This document shows positions 17,413 through 25,924 of a stretch of 64,000 nt of DNA, piece after piece (the stretch's first letter is position 1; each line of letters opens with the position of its first letter). The notes beneath the pieces are model-generated. The model made no database searches. It was not told the DNA's origin and saw only the letters and a program-made list of their open reading frames with translations. The stretch comes from Blastocatellia bacterium (GTDB taxonomy: Bacteria; Acidobacteriota; Blastocatellia; Chloracidobacteriales; JADJPF01): assembly GCA_016713405.1 (NCBI GenBank), contig JADJPF010000003.1, positions 558,001 to 622,000 of the forward strand. The letters are read 5' to 3'. The translations under genes were made by a program, and so were the position numbers.

Positions 17413-17443
17413 ATAATAAAATAATGAGGTGTTTAAGTTTTTT

Positions 17444-19270
17444 ATGCCAAAAGTTGTTGGTATTGACCTTGGAACAACTAATAGTTTAGTTGCTTATGTT
17501 GACAGTAATGGTAAACCGCAAGTGATTGCAAATAAAGAAGAAAGAAGATTAATTCCTTCTGTAGTACATTATAGTAAGGATAAAGGCTTGCTAGTTGGTG
17601 AAGCGGCTCGCGCTCAATTAATTCCTGACCCAATGAATACTATTTATTCAGTAAAAAGATTTATGGGTAAAGGTATTGCTGATGTTACAGAAGATTTATC
17701 AATGGTGCATTTTCAAGTAGCAGAAGGTAGCGAGCAAGTCATCCGATTTCGCTTAGCAGACAAAGAGTTTACCCCACCAGAAATTTCTGCTCTAGTCCTA
17801 CGAGAATTAAAAAAACAGGCAGAAGATTTTTTTGGCGAAGAAGTTAAAAAAGCTGTTGTCACTGTACCAGCTTATTTTAATGATGCACAACGCCAAGCAA
17901 CAAAAGATGCTGGTAAAATTGCTGGTCTAGAAGTCTTAAGAATAGTTAATGAACCTACAGCAGCTAGTTTAGCCTATGGTTTAGATAAAAAAGATTCAGG
18001 AACTATTGCTGTTTATGACCTTGGAGGCGGAACCTTTGATATTTCTATCCTAAAACTAAAAGGAGGGATTTTTGAAGTTTTAGCTACAAATGGCGATACT
18101 CATTTAGGTGGAGATGACTTTGACCAACGATTAATTAGCTTATTTATGAATGAGATCAAAGAGCAATTTGGTCTTACCCTACAAGGTAATGCTGAAGTGT
18201 TGCAAACTATCCGACGTTTTGCTATTGAGGTTAAGCATAGACTGTCTGACCAAGAAAAAGCTTCTATTGAAATTGATTTAGGCGAGTATGGTTGTTACAA
18301 CCGCGAATTTAGCCGAGCAGAGTTTGAAGCGTTAATTGAAGATCTAGTTGATCGTTCAATTTCACCCTGTAAAAAAGCTCTTAAAGACGCTAACTTAAAA
18401 ACAAGTGATATTGATGAGGTTGTTTTAGTAGGAGGCTCTACTAGAGTTCCTTTGGTGCGTAGTCGTGTTAAAGAACTCTTTAAGCGTGAACCTCATATAG
18501 ATCTTAATCCTGATGAAGTTGTAGCACTTGGTGCAGCAATTCAAGCTGATATTATGACGGGTAGTCGTAAAGATATGCTTTTGCTGGATGTTACACCGCT
18601 TTCACTGGGAATTGAGACTATTGGCGGAGTGATGACTAAAATAATTCATCGTAATTCTACTATTCCAGCAAGTGCTAGCGAGATGTTTACAACCTATGTT
18701 GATGGGCAAACCGGGGTAGATATTCATGTTTTGCAAGGTGAAAGGGAATTTGTCCAAGATTGTCGCTCACTTGGACGTTTTAGCTTAAAAGTTCCTCCAA
18801 TGCCTGCTGGACTAGCTAGAGTTGAGGTTAAATTTCTAATTGATGCTAATGGAATATTAAATGTTTCTGCTCGTGATGTACGTACAGGAAAAGAAAATTC
18901 CATAGATGTTAAACCTTCCTATGGTCTTAATGATGAACAAGTTGAACAAATGTTGATGGACTCTATTGAGTTTGCAGAAACAGATGTTAAAAAACGCTTA
19001 TTTGTTGAAGCTTATAATGAAGCTGAATCAGTGCTAAAAGCGTCTGAAAAAGCTTTAGCAAGCGAGTCTGCTAAAGCTTTAAGTGCTTTAGAGCAAGAAG
19101 AAATCGCTAAAGCTTTAGCAGAGCTAAAAGCTGCAATGTCTTCAGATGATCATCGCGCTGTACGTACAAGTCTAAAAACTTTTAATGAAGTAACTCATAA
19201 GCTAGCTGAACTAATGATGGATAATGCTGTTCAAGTAGCATTAAAACATAAAAAAGTGTCTGAAGTATAA
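17444..19270 (+). CDS. hscA: Hsp70-family chaperone HscA
   Basis: HscA is the specialised Hsp70 that releases clusters from IscU. It opens VVGIDLGTTNSLVAYVD, has VTVPAYFNDAQRQATKDA, the phosphate loop AVYDLGGGTFDISIL and VVLVGGSTRVP, then the substrate-binding domain (PLSLGIETIGG) and a helical lid. I choose the ATG at 17444 (MPKVVGID). An in-frame GTG at 17429 overlaps the GAGG ribosome site. About 608 aa, normal for HscA. It is encoded 31 bases after hscB. Confidence 0.95.
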   Translation: MPKVVGIDLGTTNSLVAYVDSNGKPQVIANKEERRLIPSVVHYSKDKGLLVGEAARAQLIPDPMNTIYSVKRFMGKGIADVTEDLSMVHFQVAEGSEQVIRFRLADKEFTPPEISALVLRELKKQAEDFFGEEVKKAVVTVPAYFNDAQRQATKDAGKIAGLEVLRIVNEPTAASLAYGLDKKDSGTIAVYDLGGGTFDISILKLKGGIFEVLATNGDTHLGGDDFDQRLISLFMNEIKEQFGLTLQGNAEVLQTIRRFAIEVKHRLSDQEKASIEIDLGEYGCYNREFSRAEFEALIEDLVDRSISPCKKALKDANLKTSDIDEVVLVGGSTRVPLVRSRVKELFKREPHIDLNPDEVVALGAAIQADIMTGSRKDMLLLDVTPLSLGIETIGGVMTKIIHRNSTIPASASEMFTTYVDGQTGVDIHVLQGEREFVQDCRSLGRFSLKVPPMPAGLARVEVKFLIDANGILNVSARDVRTGKENSIDVKPSYGLNDEQVEQMLMDSIEFAETDVKKRLFVEAYNEAESVLKASEKALASESAKALSALEQEEIAKALAELKAAMSSDDHRAVRTSLKTFNEVTHKLAELMMDNAVQVALKHKKVSEV

Positions 19271-19297
19271 AATGGCTTAATTTCAAAGGATGAGTTG

Positions 19298-19633
19298 ATG
19301 ACAGAAGAAAAAGCTAAAGTAACTTTTTTACCAGAAAACCTTTCTTTTCCTGCTGAAGTGGGACAATCGGTTTTAGAAATAGCTTTAGATAATGGTATTT
19401 CCTTAGATCATGCTTGTGGTGGGTTTTGTGCTTGTTCTACCTGCCATGTGATTGTTAAATCAGGGATGCAGCTATTAACAGAAATGGAAGATAACGAAGC
19501 TGACCAACTAGATGAGGCTGCTGGATTAACCTTAGCCTCTCGTTTAAGTTGCCAAGCAAAAATTATCCAAGAAGGGGAAATAATTGTTGAAATTCCAGAA
19601 TGGAACCGTAATTTTGCTAGGGAGGAACACTGA
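19298..19633 (+). CDS. fdx: ISC-type 2Fe-2S ferredoxin
   Basis: This 111-aa adrenodoxin-type ferredoxin supplies electrons for cluster assembly. The ligands follow CX5CX2C (Cys 40, 46, 49 in ACGGFCACSTCHV), with the fourth in RLSCQAK near residue 86; Cys 44 is an additional cysteine in the loop. AAGGA lies 7 bases before the ATG at 19298. The stop codon overlaps the iscX start (TGATG), so the two are translationally coupled. Confidence 0.95.
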   Translation: MTEEKAKVTFLPENLSFPAEVGQSVLEIALDNGISLDHACGGFCACSTCHVIVKSGMQLLTEMEDNEADQLDEAAGLTLASRLSCQAKIIQEGEIIVEIPEWNRNFAREEH

Positions 19634-19839
19634 TGAAGTGGACAGATATTGAAGATATTGGTATTGCCTTACAAGAAAAATACCCAGATGTTGACCCTTT
19701 GACCGTTAGATTTACGGATTTACATAAATGGGTGATGGAACTGTCTGGATTTGATGATGATGCAAAAAACTCTAATGAAAAAAAACTAGAAGCTATACAA
19801 ATGGCTTGGTATGAAGAATATCAAGATGCTAATAGCTAA
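19633..19839 (+). CDS. iscX: IscX (Fe-S assembly regulator)
   Basis: This 68-aa acidic protein opens MKWTDIEDIGIALQEKYPD and contains DPLTVRFTDLHKWV and a C-terminal EAIQMAWYEEY, all typical of IscX, a small iron- and IscS-binding modulator of cluster assembly. Its ATG overlaps the ferredoxin stop by one base. It closes the ISC operon. Confidence 0.95.
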   Translation: MKWTDIEDIGIALQEKYPDVDPLTVRFTDLHKWVMELSGFDDDAKNSNEKKLEAIQMAWYEEYQDANS

Positions 19840-19846
19840 TAAAGAG

Positions 19847-19875
19847 TAGGGTTAGCTTATTTTGAGTTAACCCTA
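19847..19875 (+). terminator. Hairpin after iscX
   Basis: An 8-bp stem (19847-19854 with 19868-19875) has a 13-base loop. A run of six T residues lies a few bases further (near 19883), not directly adjacent. It is a plausible end of the ISC operon. Confidence 0.5.
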
Positions 19876-20060
19876 AATGAAATGTTTTTTAGTTAGAATT
19901 AGTACCTATAATTGGCTTGTGTTTAAGCTAATAGGCACTGATATTTGTTATTACAATAGCCATATAAGAAGTGTAGATATAGTTATTGATTTTGAAAAAA
20001 TTAAAGAAACTTCCACTTATTAGCAATATTGTTTTGTTATTGATAAGCAAAGCCAATTAA

Positions 20061-21062
20061 TTATTTTTTATCCTGCATATCTTTTAATGCTGCTTTTATC
20101 TCCTTACGAGACATATTAAAAGTATCATCAACAGATTTTGTATTTTCTTCTAAGTATTCAGACTCTTCAAAAGAGGATCTTTCTTGAGGCATAGTTACTA
20201 GGTTAGCAGCTTCTTCATTTGAAACTAGAGTAAATTTAATCTGTGCTGAGCCAAGTAAAATTAGATCATTGTCTAATAAATTTTGACCTGTTATTTCTGC
20301 TCTAGGTAGTTCAATGATTTCCTCTTGACGAGTTATAGAAGTACCATTAGCACTACCTGTGTCATAGAGGATAAAATTTCCTTCTTCATAAACAATTTTT
20401 GCATGAAGACGGGAAACAGAACTGTTTACCGATTCTGGGTCAGGATGACGAGCAAAAATAAAATCGTTTCGCCTTATCATATGGCTGGTTTCACGATCAG
20501 TAACATTTCTAAGTCTGCCAAGGTAAGTTGTTTGTTTAGTTATTAAGTAATCACTTCGATAAGGATCACCATTTAATGCAGAAAGCCGAGCTAAAGAAGG
20601 TATTTCGGCTTGAGGTGCAAAGACTTGGAGAATTTTTCCTTCAGGCTTATTTAATAAAACTGTAAAGTCTTCTCTAACTTCTTCTGGGGAGGGCCAGTAA
20701 AATTTTAAGTTAGTTTCTTTAATTGTCTCTAAAGTTTCTATATCAATTTTGACAAAATCAAAAAGCTTATATCCCATTTCTGTCATATACTCATAAAGAT
20801 ACTTAATAAATACAACAGAATTAAAAATAACTTCTAATTCTTCTATTTTATCTGGGTTAGAGGCAGGTGCTAGAATTATAAGCAAATTAGGGACATAGAT
20901 TGTATTATCAATCCATTGAAAGTGGTTTTCTGCTAACTGTGTTTGAATTTCTCTTATGATTGTTTCTGGATAAAGATCATCAAAAGAAAGGTAATAGTTT
21001 GCTTTAACAGTTTCTTGTAAAAATTCTTTCATTGCATTTAATGGCGTGATATTTTGATTCAT
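20061..21062 (-). CDS. FHA-domain signalling protein
   Basis: The C-terminal half contains a forkhead-associated domain that would bind phosphothreonine: TTYLGRLRNVTD, then VNSSVSRLHAKIVYEEGNFILYD, TGSANGTSI and LLGSAQIKFTLV. The N-terminal ~180 residues resemble the DUF3662/FhaA N-terminal module (tentative). I choose the ATG at 21062 (MNQNITPLNAMKEFL), with GGAGAA 12 bases upstream. The frame extends to 21224, but that part has no ribosome site and looks non-homologous. A Ser/Thr kinase partner could be the one at 51-53 kb. Divergent from the MBL gene. Confidence 0.85.
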   Translation of the reverse strand: MNQNITPLNAMKEFLQETVKANYYLSFDDLYPETIIREIQTQLAENHFQWIDNTIYVPNLLIILAPASNPDKIEELEVIFNSVVFIKYLYEYMTEMGYKLFDFVKIDIETLETIKETNLKFYWPSPEEVREDFTVLLNKPEGKILQVFAPQAEIPSLARLSALNGDPYRSDYLITKQTTYLGRLRNVTDRETSHMIRRNDFIFARHPDPESVNSSVSRLHAKIVYEEGNFILYDTGSANGTSITRQEEIIELPRAEITGQNLLDNDLILLGSAQIKFTLVSNEEAANLVTMPQERSSFEESEYLEENTKSVDDTFNMSRKEIKAALKDMQDKK

Positions 21063-21308
21063 AAAAAATTTATATTCTCCAAAGTAGCTAAAGGTGACTA
21101 AAGTTAAGCAAAGCTTATAATTATAGTCAAGTAATCTACTAACAAGACTAGGAAAACTAATACTAAATAATAGAATGTCTAGGAAAATTTCCTGTTTTTC
21201 ATTTGTCCATAAGATTGCATCCAAAAGCTAAATAGAATACTATAAAGGGCAGTTTTGAGCCTAAACTATAATTATTAAGTTCGTAAATTAGCCGAAGTAA
21301 GAGTATTT

Positions 21309-22070
21309 ATGAAGATACAATTGCTAGCAGGTGGAGGTACTAACCCAAAAGAGCAGTACCTAACCTCTTTTTTAATAAACAATAATTTGGCAGTTGATGC
21401 TGGGGCTTTACCTCTAGCACTTAGTCGGCAAGAACAATTAGCAATTCGCCATATTTTTATTACGCATTCCCATTTAGATCATCTAGCAGGACTACCTTTA
21501 ATGCTAGACAATGTTTTTACAGAAATAGAACAAGTGATCTGGGTTTATGCAATTGAAGAAACTGTTCAAGCACTAAGAAACCACATTTTTAATAATATTA
21601 TTTGGCCTGATTTTAGTAGTTTTAAGAATAGTTTTAATGTAAGTTTACAATTTCAGGAAATAACTCCTGGTCAAATAGTAAAAATTGATGATCTTGAAAT
21701 AATAGCTATGCCGGTGAATCATACCGTTCCAACAGTTGGATTGATCATTAAAGATTTTAATAGTGCTGTGGTTATTTCTGGAGATACAACTAGCACAGAA
21801 GATCTTTGGAATAAATCTAAGGAGATTTTAGAATTAAAAGCAGCTTTTATTGAATGTTCCTATCCTGATAGATTAAGTGATCTTGCCTTAAAGTATGGGC
21901 ATTTATCCCCAAATTTACTACTTGCAGAATATAAAAAGCTATCTAAATCTATTCCCTGTTTTGCTTATCATATAAAACCATCGCATTTTGAAGAAGTAGT
22001 AATGCAGTTAAAAATGTTAGAGTCAGAAAAAATACTGGTAGCTAATCCAGGCCAAATCTATGATTTTTAA
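21309..22070 (+). CDS. Metallo-beta-lactamase-fold hydrolase (class II cAMP phosphodiesterase-like)
   Basis: This 253-aa single-domain protein has the metal-binding THSHLDHLAGLPLM, a downstream His in MPVNHTVPT, VISGDTTST with the bridging Asp, IECSYPDRLSDLA and a final AYHIKPSH. The combination HxHLDH...ECSYP is reminiscent of class II 3',5'-cyclic-nucleotide phosphodiesterases. RNase Z-like activity is an alternative, so the substrate is unproven. It is convergent with the zinc-ribbon/FGE gene, with 32 bases between stops. Confidence 0.8.
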   Translation: MKIQLLAGGGTNPKEQYLTSFLINNNLAVDAGALPLALSRQEQLAIRHIFITHSHLDHLAGLPLMLDNVFTEIEQVIWVYAIEETVQALRNHIFNNIIWPDFSSFKNSFNVSLQFQEITPGQIVKIDDLEIIAMPVNHTVPTVGLIIKDFNSAVVISGDTTSTEDLWNKSKEILELKAAFIECSYPDRLSDLALKYGHLSPNLLLAEYKKLSKSIPCFAYHIKPSHFEEVVMQLKMLESEKILVANPGQIYDF

Positions 22071-22102
22071 CAAGGTTTGGTTAAAAGATTTCCAATTACA
22101 AT

Positions 22103-24541
22103 TTATTTTTGAACATCTTTAGCACAACGAAAACCAAGTGTTGGATAAGCTTTTTCTATTGAATCAAATCCACGAAAAGTAGTTGTGCAATATTCAATAC
22201 TTTCTTGGAATGAACCACCTCTAAAAACTCTCTTATTTTCTGCATCTTTAATAGGCTCACTCTTAGAACTAGGATAAGCTTTAGGCGTTGAAGATGTCCA
22301 TTCCCAAACATTTCGCCTCGTATCAAACGCACCAAAAGAACTTTTACTAGTTTTTACAGAACCAACTGTGCGAACACTTTTAGCCCCAAATTCTTTAGAA
22401 TTAGCTCGGGTTGTATCAGCCTTTTCTCCCCAAGGATAAAGAAAATGCTCTTGACCAGATGCTGCTACTTCCCATTCTTCTTCAGAAGGTAAGCGTTTAC
22501 CTGCCCATTTAGCATAGCTTTCAGCATCTTGCCAACTTACATTTGTTACAGGATCATCTGCTTTACCTGTATATTGTCCATTTTGCCAGTCTTTTGGTGC
22601 AGGATAGTTAGTAGCTTGAATAAACTTTATATATTCTTCATTTGTTACTTCATAAATGTCTATATAAAATGCGGATAATTTTACAGACCGAGAAGGACTA
22701 GAAAAAGTATCTCCATCAGGGCCAGCTTTATCAATACCAACTTTATATTCACCTTCAGGAATTAATACCATGTTTTTAGGTATTTCTACAGTAGGTTCAG
22801 GGGTTTTAGTTGGCTCAGGTGTTTGAACTGGTGTTGGACTTGGGCTAATGGCAACAGGAGTATTAATTACTTTTGTTGTATTGCTAGTTATATTTTGAAT
22901 TAATTTCCAACTAATAAAAACTATCGCTATTAATAACGCTAAAATTATAATTATTAGTAGTGGTATCTTAAATGATCGTTTAGGTTTAGTTGTTGGAAGT
23001 TGTTCTTGAATAGGTTGAATAGGCTGAATAGGTGGTACTACAGGCGGTGCAATAGGTTGAACAGGTAGTTGGGGTATTGATTGTATAGGTGCAGGGAATG
23101 TTGGTTGTGTTGGAAGTGGCATTATAGGGTCTGTTACATTTGTAGAAGGAGCATTTGTAGAAGGAACATTAGATAAAGAAATAGGTGCTGTAGGTGATAA
23201 AGGTTGTTCTTGCGCCACTAGATTTTGGTATGGAGATATAGCTGTTTTAAGTGGATCCATCTCATCTAGTAAAGATGCTGAATTGTTAGCAACTGAAGAG
23301 AGTGAATTAGTTGGAACATCATTTTGTTTAGGACGACGCGGCCCAACAGAAATTGTCTTAAAAGCATCCTTTTTGGATTTTCCTTTTTCTCCTTGTGAAG
23401 CAGGAGGTGAAGCTTTGAAAGGTAAAGCATCAGTTTTTGAATCAGGAGTAGCACCAGGCATTGGCGGTACAACAGGCGATCCCCAAGGGTTGGTCGAATC
23501 AGACGGCCAAGAATTTAATGCTTTTGCAACATCTTTTGGGTCAGATGGGGGTTTTTGCATTTGCATTGTTTCAGGTGGAACTTCACCAGAACGATCTGTT
23601 GTTTCTAGATTAGGGTAAGAAAAATCTTGTGTTGAAGGGTTACTGCCTTTAGTAGCAGCCTTCATTGTTAATGTTTGTGGTATTGCTCCTAAAGGAGAAT
23701 GTTCTATTGGCAAAGAATCTTTTTTATCCAAAGAAAGGCTAGGTGCAGAAGTAATAGTTTGATCAAATGGTATATCTTGTTTAGCCTTAGCACCTGTTTG
23801 ACTAGCTTTAACATCTATAGGAATTATAGAAGGTTTTTTATCAATTTTTGGTTCAGGGGGCTTAGGTAAAGCCGCCATACTTAATGTCTGTTCAGATACT
23901 GTTGGAGGAGGAGGTGCAGGAGGTGGTACTTTCCATGTTTCTCCGCCTGCTTCCATTAACTCTTTTAATAACTTTAACTGTTCTTCTGGTGATTCTGGTG
24001 GTTTAGGATTTGATAAAACTGTAGGAAAATATTCTTCTGATTTTTGAGCGGAAACTTTATTAATATCACTTGCTCTAACGACAGGCATTGCTACTTGTGT
24101 GCTTTTAGCATCCTCTGGAGCAGAAAGAGAATTCATTTCCACGGTTCTTAAACTACTAGGAGTTGATTTTGCAGCATTAGAAGATGATGATAGTACATTA
24201 CCCATAGCTTGGGTTTCATAAAAATTATCTACTATATCATTAGTATTTCCTTGGTTAGTATTACTAGCAAACCCAGGCAATTTATAAGCTAAGTTTGTAG
24301 CACCTGGATCTTCAGGGTCTTCTAAATTGGAAATAGGCTGTGCTGGTTCTAAAGGCTTGCTACGTTTAGGAAGACTAGGTGGAGCAGGAGGCACAAAGGG
24401 CGCGGATGGGCGTGGGTTACTGCTTACAGGCACGTGTGCTTTTGTTGGTGGTTTAGTAGTTGTTGTAGGCAGTGCCGCACCACAATTGCGGCAATACTTT
24501 TGATCTATTGCGTTGTCTGTTCCACAGAAGGGACAATACAT
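22103..24541 (-). CDS. Zinc-ribbon / proline-rich / TM / formylglycine-type C-terminal domain protein
   Basis: This 812-aa mosaic protein begins with a zinc ribbon (CPFCGTDNAIDQKYCRNCG, residues 3-21). It continues with about 500 disordered Pro/Ser/Thr-rich residues and a basic-flanked membrane helix (near 530-552, LLIIIILALLIAIVFISW). It ends in a SUMF1/FGE-like domain from about 590 to the end (VTNEEYIKFI, PVTNVSWQDAESYAKWAGK, RLPSEEEWEVAA, VFRGGSF, GFRCAKD). The topology puts the zinc ribbon in the cytoplasm and the FGE-like domain in the periplasm. The domain lacks an obvious catalytic cysteine pair and may be a binding module. No sulfatase is nearby. Confidence 0.88.
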   Translation of the reverse strand: MYCPFCGTDNAIDQKYCRNCGAALPTTTTKPPTKAHVPVSSNPRPSAPFVPPAPPSLPKRSKPLEPAQPISNLEDPEDPGATNLAYKLPGFASNTNQGNTNDIVDNFYETQAMGNVLSSSSNAAKSTPSSLRTVEMNSLSAPEDAKSTQVAMPVVRASDINKVSAQKSEEYFPTVLSNPKPPESPEEQLKLLKELMEAGGETWKVPPPAPPPPTVSEQTLSMAALPKPPEPKIDKKPSIIPIDVKASQTGAKAKQDIPFDQTITSAPSLSLDKKDSLPIEHSPLGAIPQTLTMKAATKGSNPSTQDFSYPNLETTDRSGEVPPETMQMQKPPSDPKDVAKALNSWPSDSTNPWGSPVVPPMPGATPDSKTDALPFKASPPASQGEKGKSKKDAFKTISVGPRRPKQNDVPTNSLSSVANNSASLLDEMDPLKTAISPYQNLVAQEQPLSPTAPISLSNVPSTNAPSTNVTDPIMPLPTQPTFPAPIQSIPQLPVQPIAPPVVPPIQPIQPIQEQLPTTKPKRSFKIPLLIIIILALLIAIVFISWKLIQNITSNTTKVINTPVAISPSPTPVQTPEPTKTPEPTVEIPKNMVLIPEGEYKVGIDKAGPDGDTFSSPSRSVKLSAFYIDIYEVTNEEYIKFIQATNYPAPKDWQNGQYTGKADDPVTNVSWQDAESYAKWAGKRLPSEEEWEVAASGQEHFLYPWGEKADTTRANSKEFGAKSVRTVGSVKTSKSSFGAFDTRRNVWEWTSSTPKAYPSSKSEPIKDAENKRVFRGGSFQESIEYCTTTFRGFDSIEKAYPTLGFRCAKDVQK

Positions 24542-24844
24542 AACTTGGTTGCTCCTGCTTAGGATACTTTCTAATTAATCATTTAATTATAACTGTTTAA
24601 CTACTTTAGTGCTTTATTAAATCTATCTTTTACAAGAAAAAGCCAGTTTATTATAACTGATGTTTGATATTATTTAGGCTACAAAATACCTATTCTAGCA
24701 TTTTTGAAAAAATACTTTAACGATTAAATTTGCTTTGTTTAGGGTTTCTTTGAAATTTCTAGATATATTTAAGCGCATGTATTAGGTTTAATTGTTTAGT
24801 TTGATTTTAAGTTTGCCAAAAGCCACTAAGCTAACAACAGTATA

Positions 24845-25028
24845 ACCAAAAACGGGTGCCAGCAAATAGACCGAAGCTCGGGGGAAGCTAAGAAACTGTT
24901 AGCTGGCACATTTGGGTAGTGATCGAAACAATGAAGGTTTCTAAAGTTCCTTCGTTTTAGATAGTTATAAGATGTTGATTTTACATAGTAGAACCAAAAA
25001 ACTTAAATTAACTATCTAAGAAAATAGC
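24845..25028 (-). ncRNA. Candidate small RNA, about 184 nt, three hairpins
   Basis: Read on the minus strand, a consensus-like promoter ends at 25035, predicting a start near 25028. The transcript would contain an 11-bp perfect stem (25019-25009 with 24967-24957), a GAAGG/CCTTC stem (about 24953-24933), and a perfect 8-bp stem (24909-24902 with 24863-24856) followed by CCG and five T residues, as in an intrinsic terminator. The large loop of the last stem has a nested CCGA/TCGG mini-hairpin and an exposed CTTCCCCC stretch that could pair with Shine-Dalgarno sequences. It matches no family I know. A leader for the gene at 24541 or a decayed element are alternatives. Confidence 0.55.
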
Positions 25029-25034
25029 AAAATT

Positions 25035-25064
25035 AGTATTACACGCAACACTTTATACTGTCAA
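25035..25064 (-). promoter_or_regulatory. Promoter of the candidate small RNA
   Basis: On the minus strand TTGACA (25064-25059), an 18-base spacer and AATACT (25040-25035), preceded by TG one base upstream (extended -10); TAATAC with a 17-base spacer is the alternative phasing. Confidence 0.65.
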
Positions 25065-25112
25065 TGCAGCCTGTTTTATTTATGTTTATCAAAAAATCTT
25101 TTTTCAATAAAA

Positions 25113-25919
25113 CTAACTGCTTTTACCTGCTCTTTGTTTTAATGCTTCATAAAGCAGTATAGCTGTAGCAGATGAGACATTTAGCGATTCCACTGGTTTT
25201 GTCATTGGAATTAATATGCTCTCTTTAGCTGCTTTAACTACTATAGGATCTACTCCATTGGCTTCAGAGCCAACTACTAATGCTGTTGGTACTGTCCAAT
25301 TAAGTTCACTATAGTCTTTGCTAGCTTTATTACTAGCAACAACAATTTGTAAATTATGAGTATTGCAAAACTCAACTATTTGTTGGCTACGTAGATTTAA
25401 GATTAAAGGTAAGCGAAAGGCTGATCCCATCGAGGATCTTAAAGCTTTTAAGCTAAATGGATTAACTGTGCCAACCGTAGTAATTAAACTATCTACTCCT
25501 ACAGCTTCTGCTGTACGTATGATAGTTCCAATATTGCCAGGATCTTGTAATTGTTGTGCTACAACTACTAATGGTAAAGGCTTACTAATTGCATCATCTA
25601 AACTAGAATAAGGTATTTGTACTATAGCCGCTACCCCCTGTGGAGAAACAACATCAGACATTGCTGTCATTATGGACTCTGTTACTAATGCACCTCGGCA
25701 GGAAAGATTTAAGAGTTGGCTATAAAGCTTTCTTCCTCGTTCTGTTTTATGTAATTGATCTGTGTAGGCAATTACTTCAAAATGTAGCTCAGAACTTATA
25801 GCTTCTTCCATTAAGCGTATACCTTCTATGAGAAGCAAATGTCTTTCATGACCTTGACGAACATCACGAAATTTCTTAATTAAAGGATTTTGACGACTAG
25901 TAATTTTATCTATTAACAT
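25113..25919 (-). CDS. TrmH/SpoU-family RNA 2'-O-methyltransferase
   Basis: This SPOUT enzyme methylates a ribose 2'-OH in rRNA or tRNA. The N-terminal substrate-binding domain (ITSRQNPLIKKFRDVRQGH, LLIEGIRLMEEAI) precedes the trefoil-knot domain with NIGTIIRTAEAVG, VVGSEANGVDP and IPMTKPVESLNVSSATAILLYE, the three SpoU motifs. I choose the ATG at 25919 (MLIDKITSRQN), giving 268 aa. The open frame continues to 25967, which would overlap the divergent tsaC. The exact RNA target is unknown. Confidence 0.92.
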   Translation of the reverse strand: MLIDKITSRQNPLIKKFRDVRQGHERHLLLIEGIRLMEEAISSELHFEVIAYTDQLHKTERGRKLYSQLLNLSCRGALVTESIMTAMSDVVSPQGVAAIVQIPYSSLDDAISKPLPLVVVAQQLQDPGNIGTIIRTAEAVGVDSLITTVGTVNPFSLKALRSSMGSAFRLPLILNLRSQQIVEFCNTHNLQIVVASNKASKDYSELNWTVPTALVVGSEANGVDPIVVKAAKESILIPMTKPVESLNVSSATAILLYEALKQRAGKSS

Positions 25920-25924
25920 ATTAT

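Larger units (their letters stand above)
24542..25112. other. Intergenic region with a candidate small RNA
   Basis: This 571-base gap holds no protein-coding gene. From 24845 to 25064 there are a promoter, two strong stems, a smaller stem and a T-tract on the minus strand, described separately. The remainder (24542-24840) is AT-rich leader DNA of the zinc-ribbon gene, where I see nothing further. Confidence 0.6.

Noticed and set aside
24841..24960. Plus-strand small RNA with TATAAC as -10
   Set aside because: The nearest -35-like TTGCCA is 22 bases away and the plus-strand end lacks a good T-tract; the minus-strand reading has both promoter and terminator.
24845..25028. 6S RNA, SRP RNA, tmRNA or RNase P RNA
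   Set aside because: The 5' and 3' ends do not pair as in 6S, and the conserved GGAAG/AGCAG loop of SRP RNA, the tmRNA ends and the RNase P core elements are absent.
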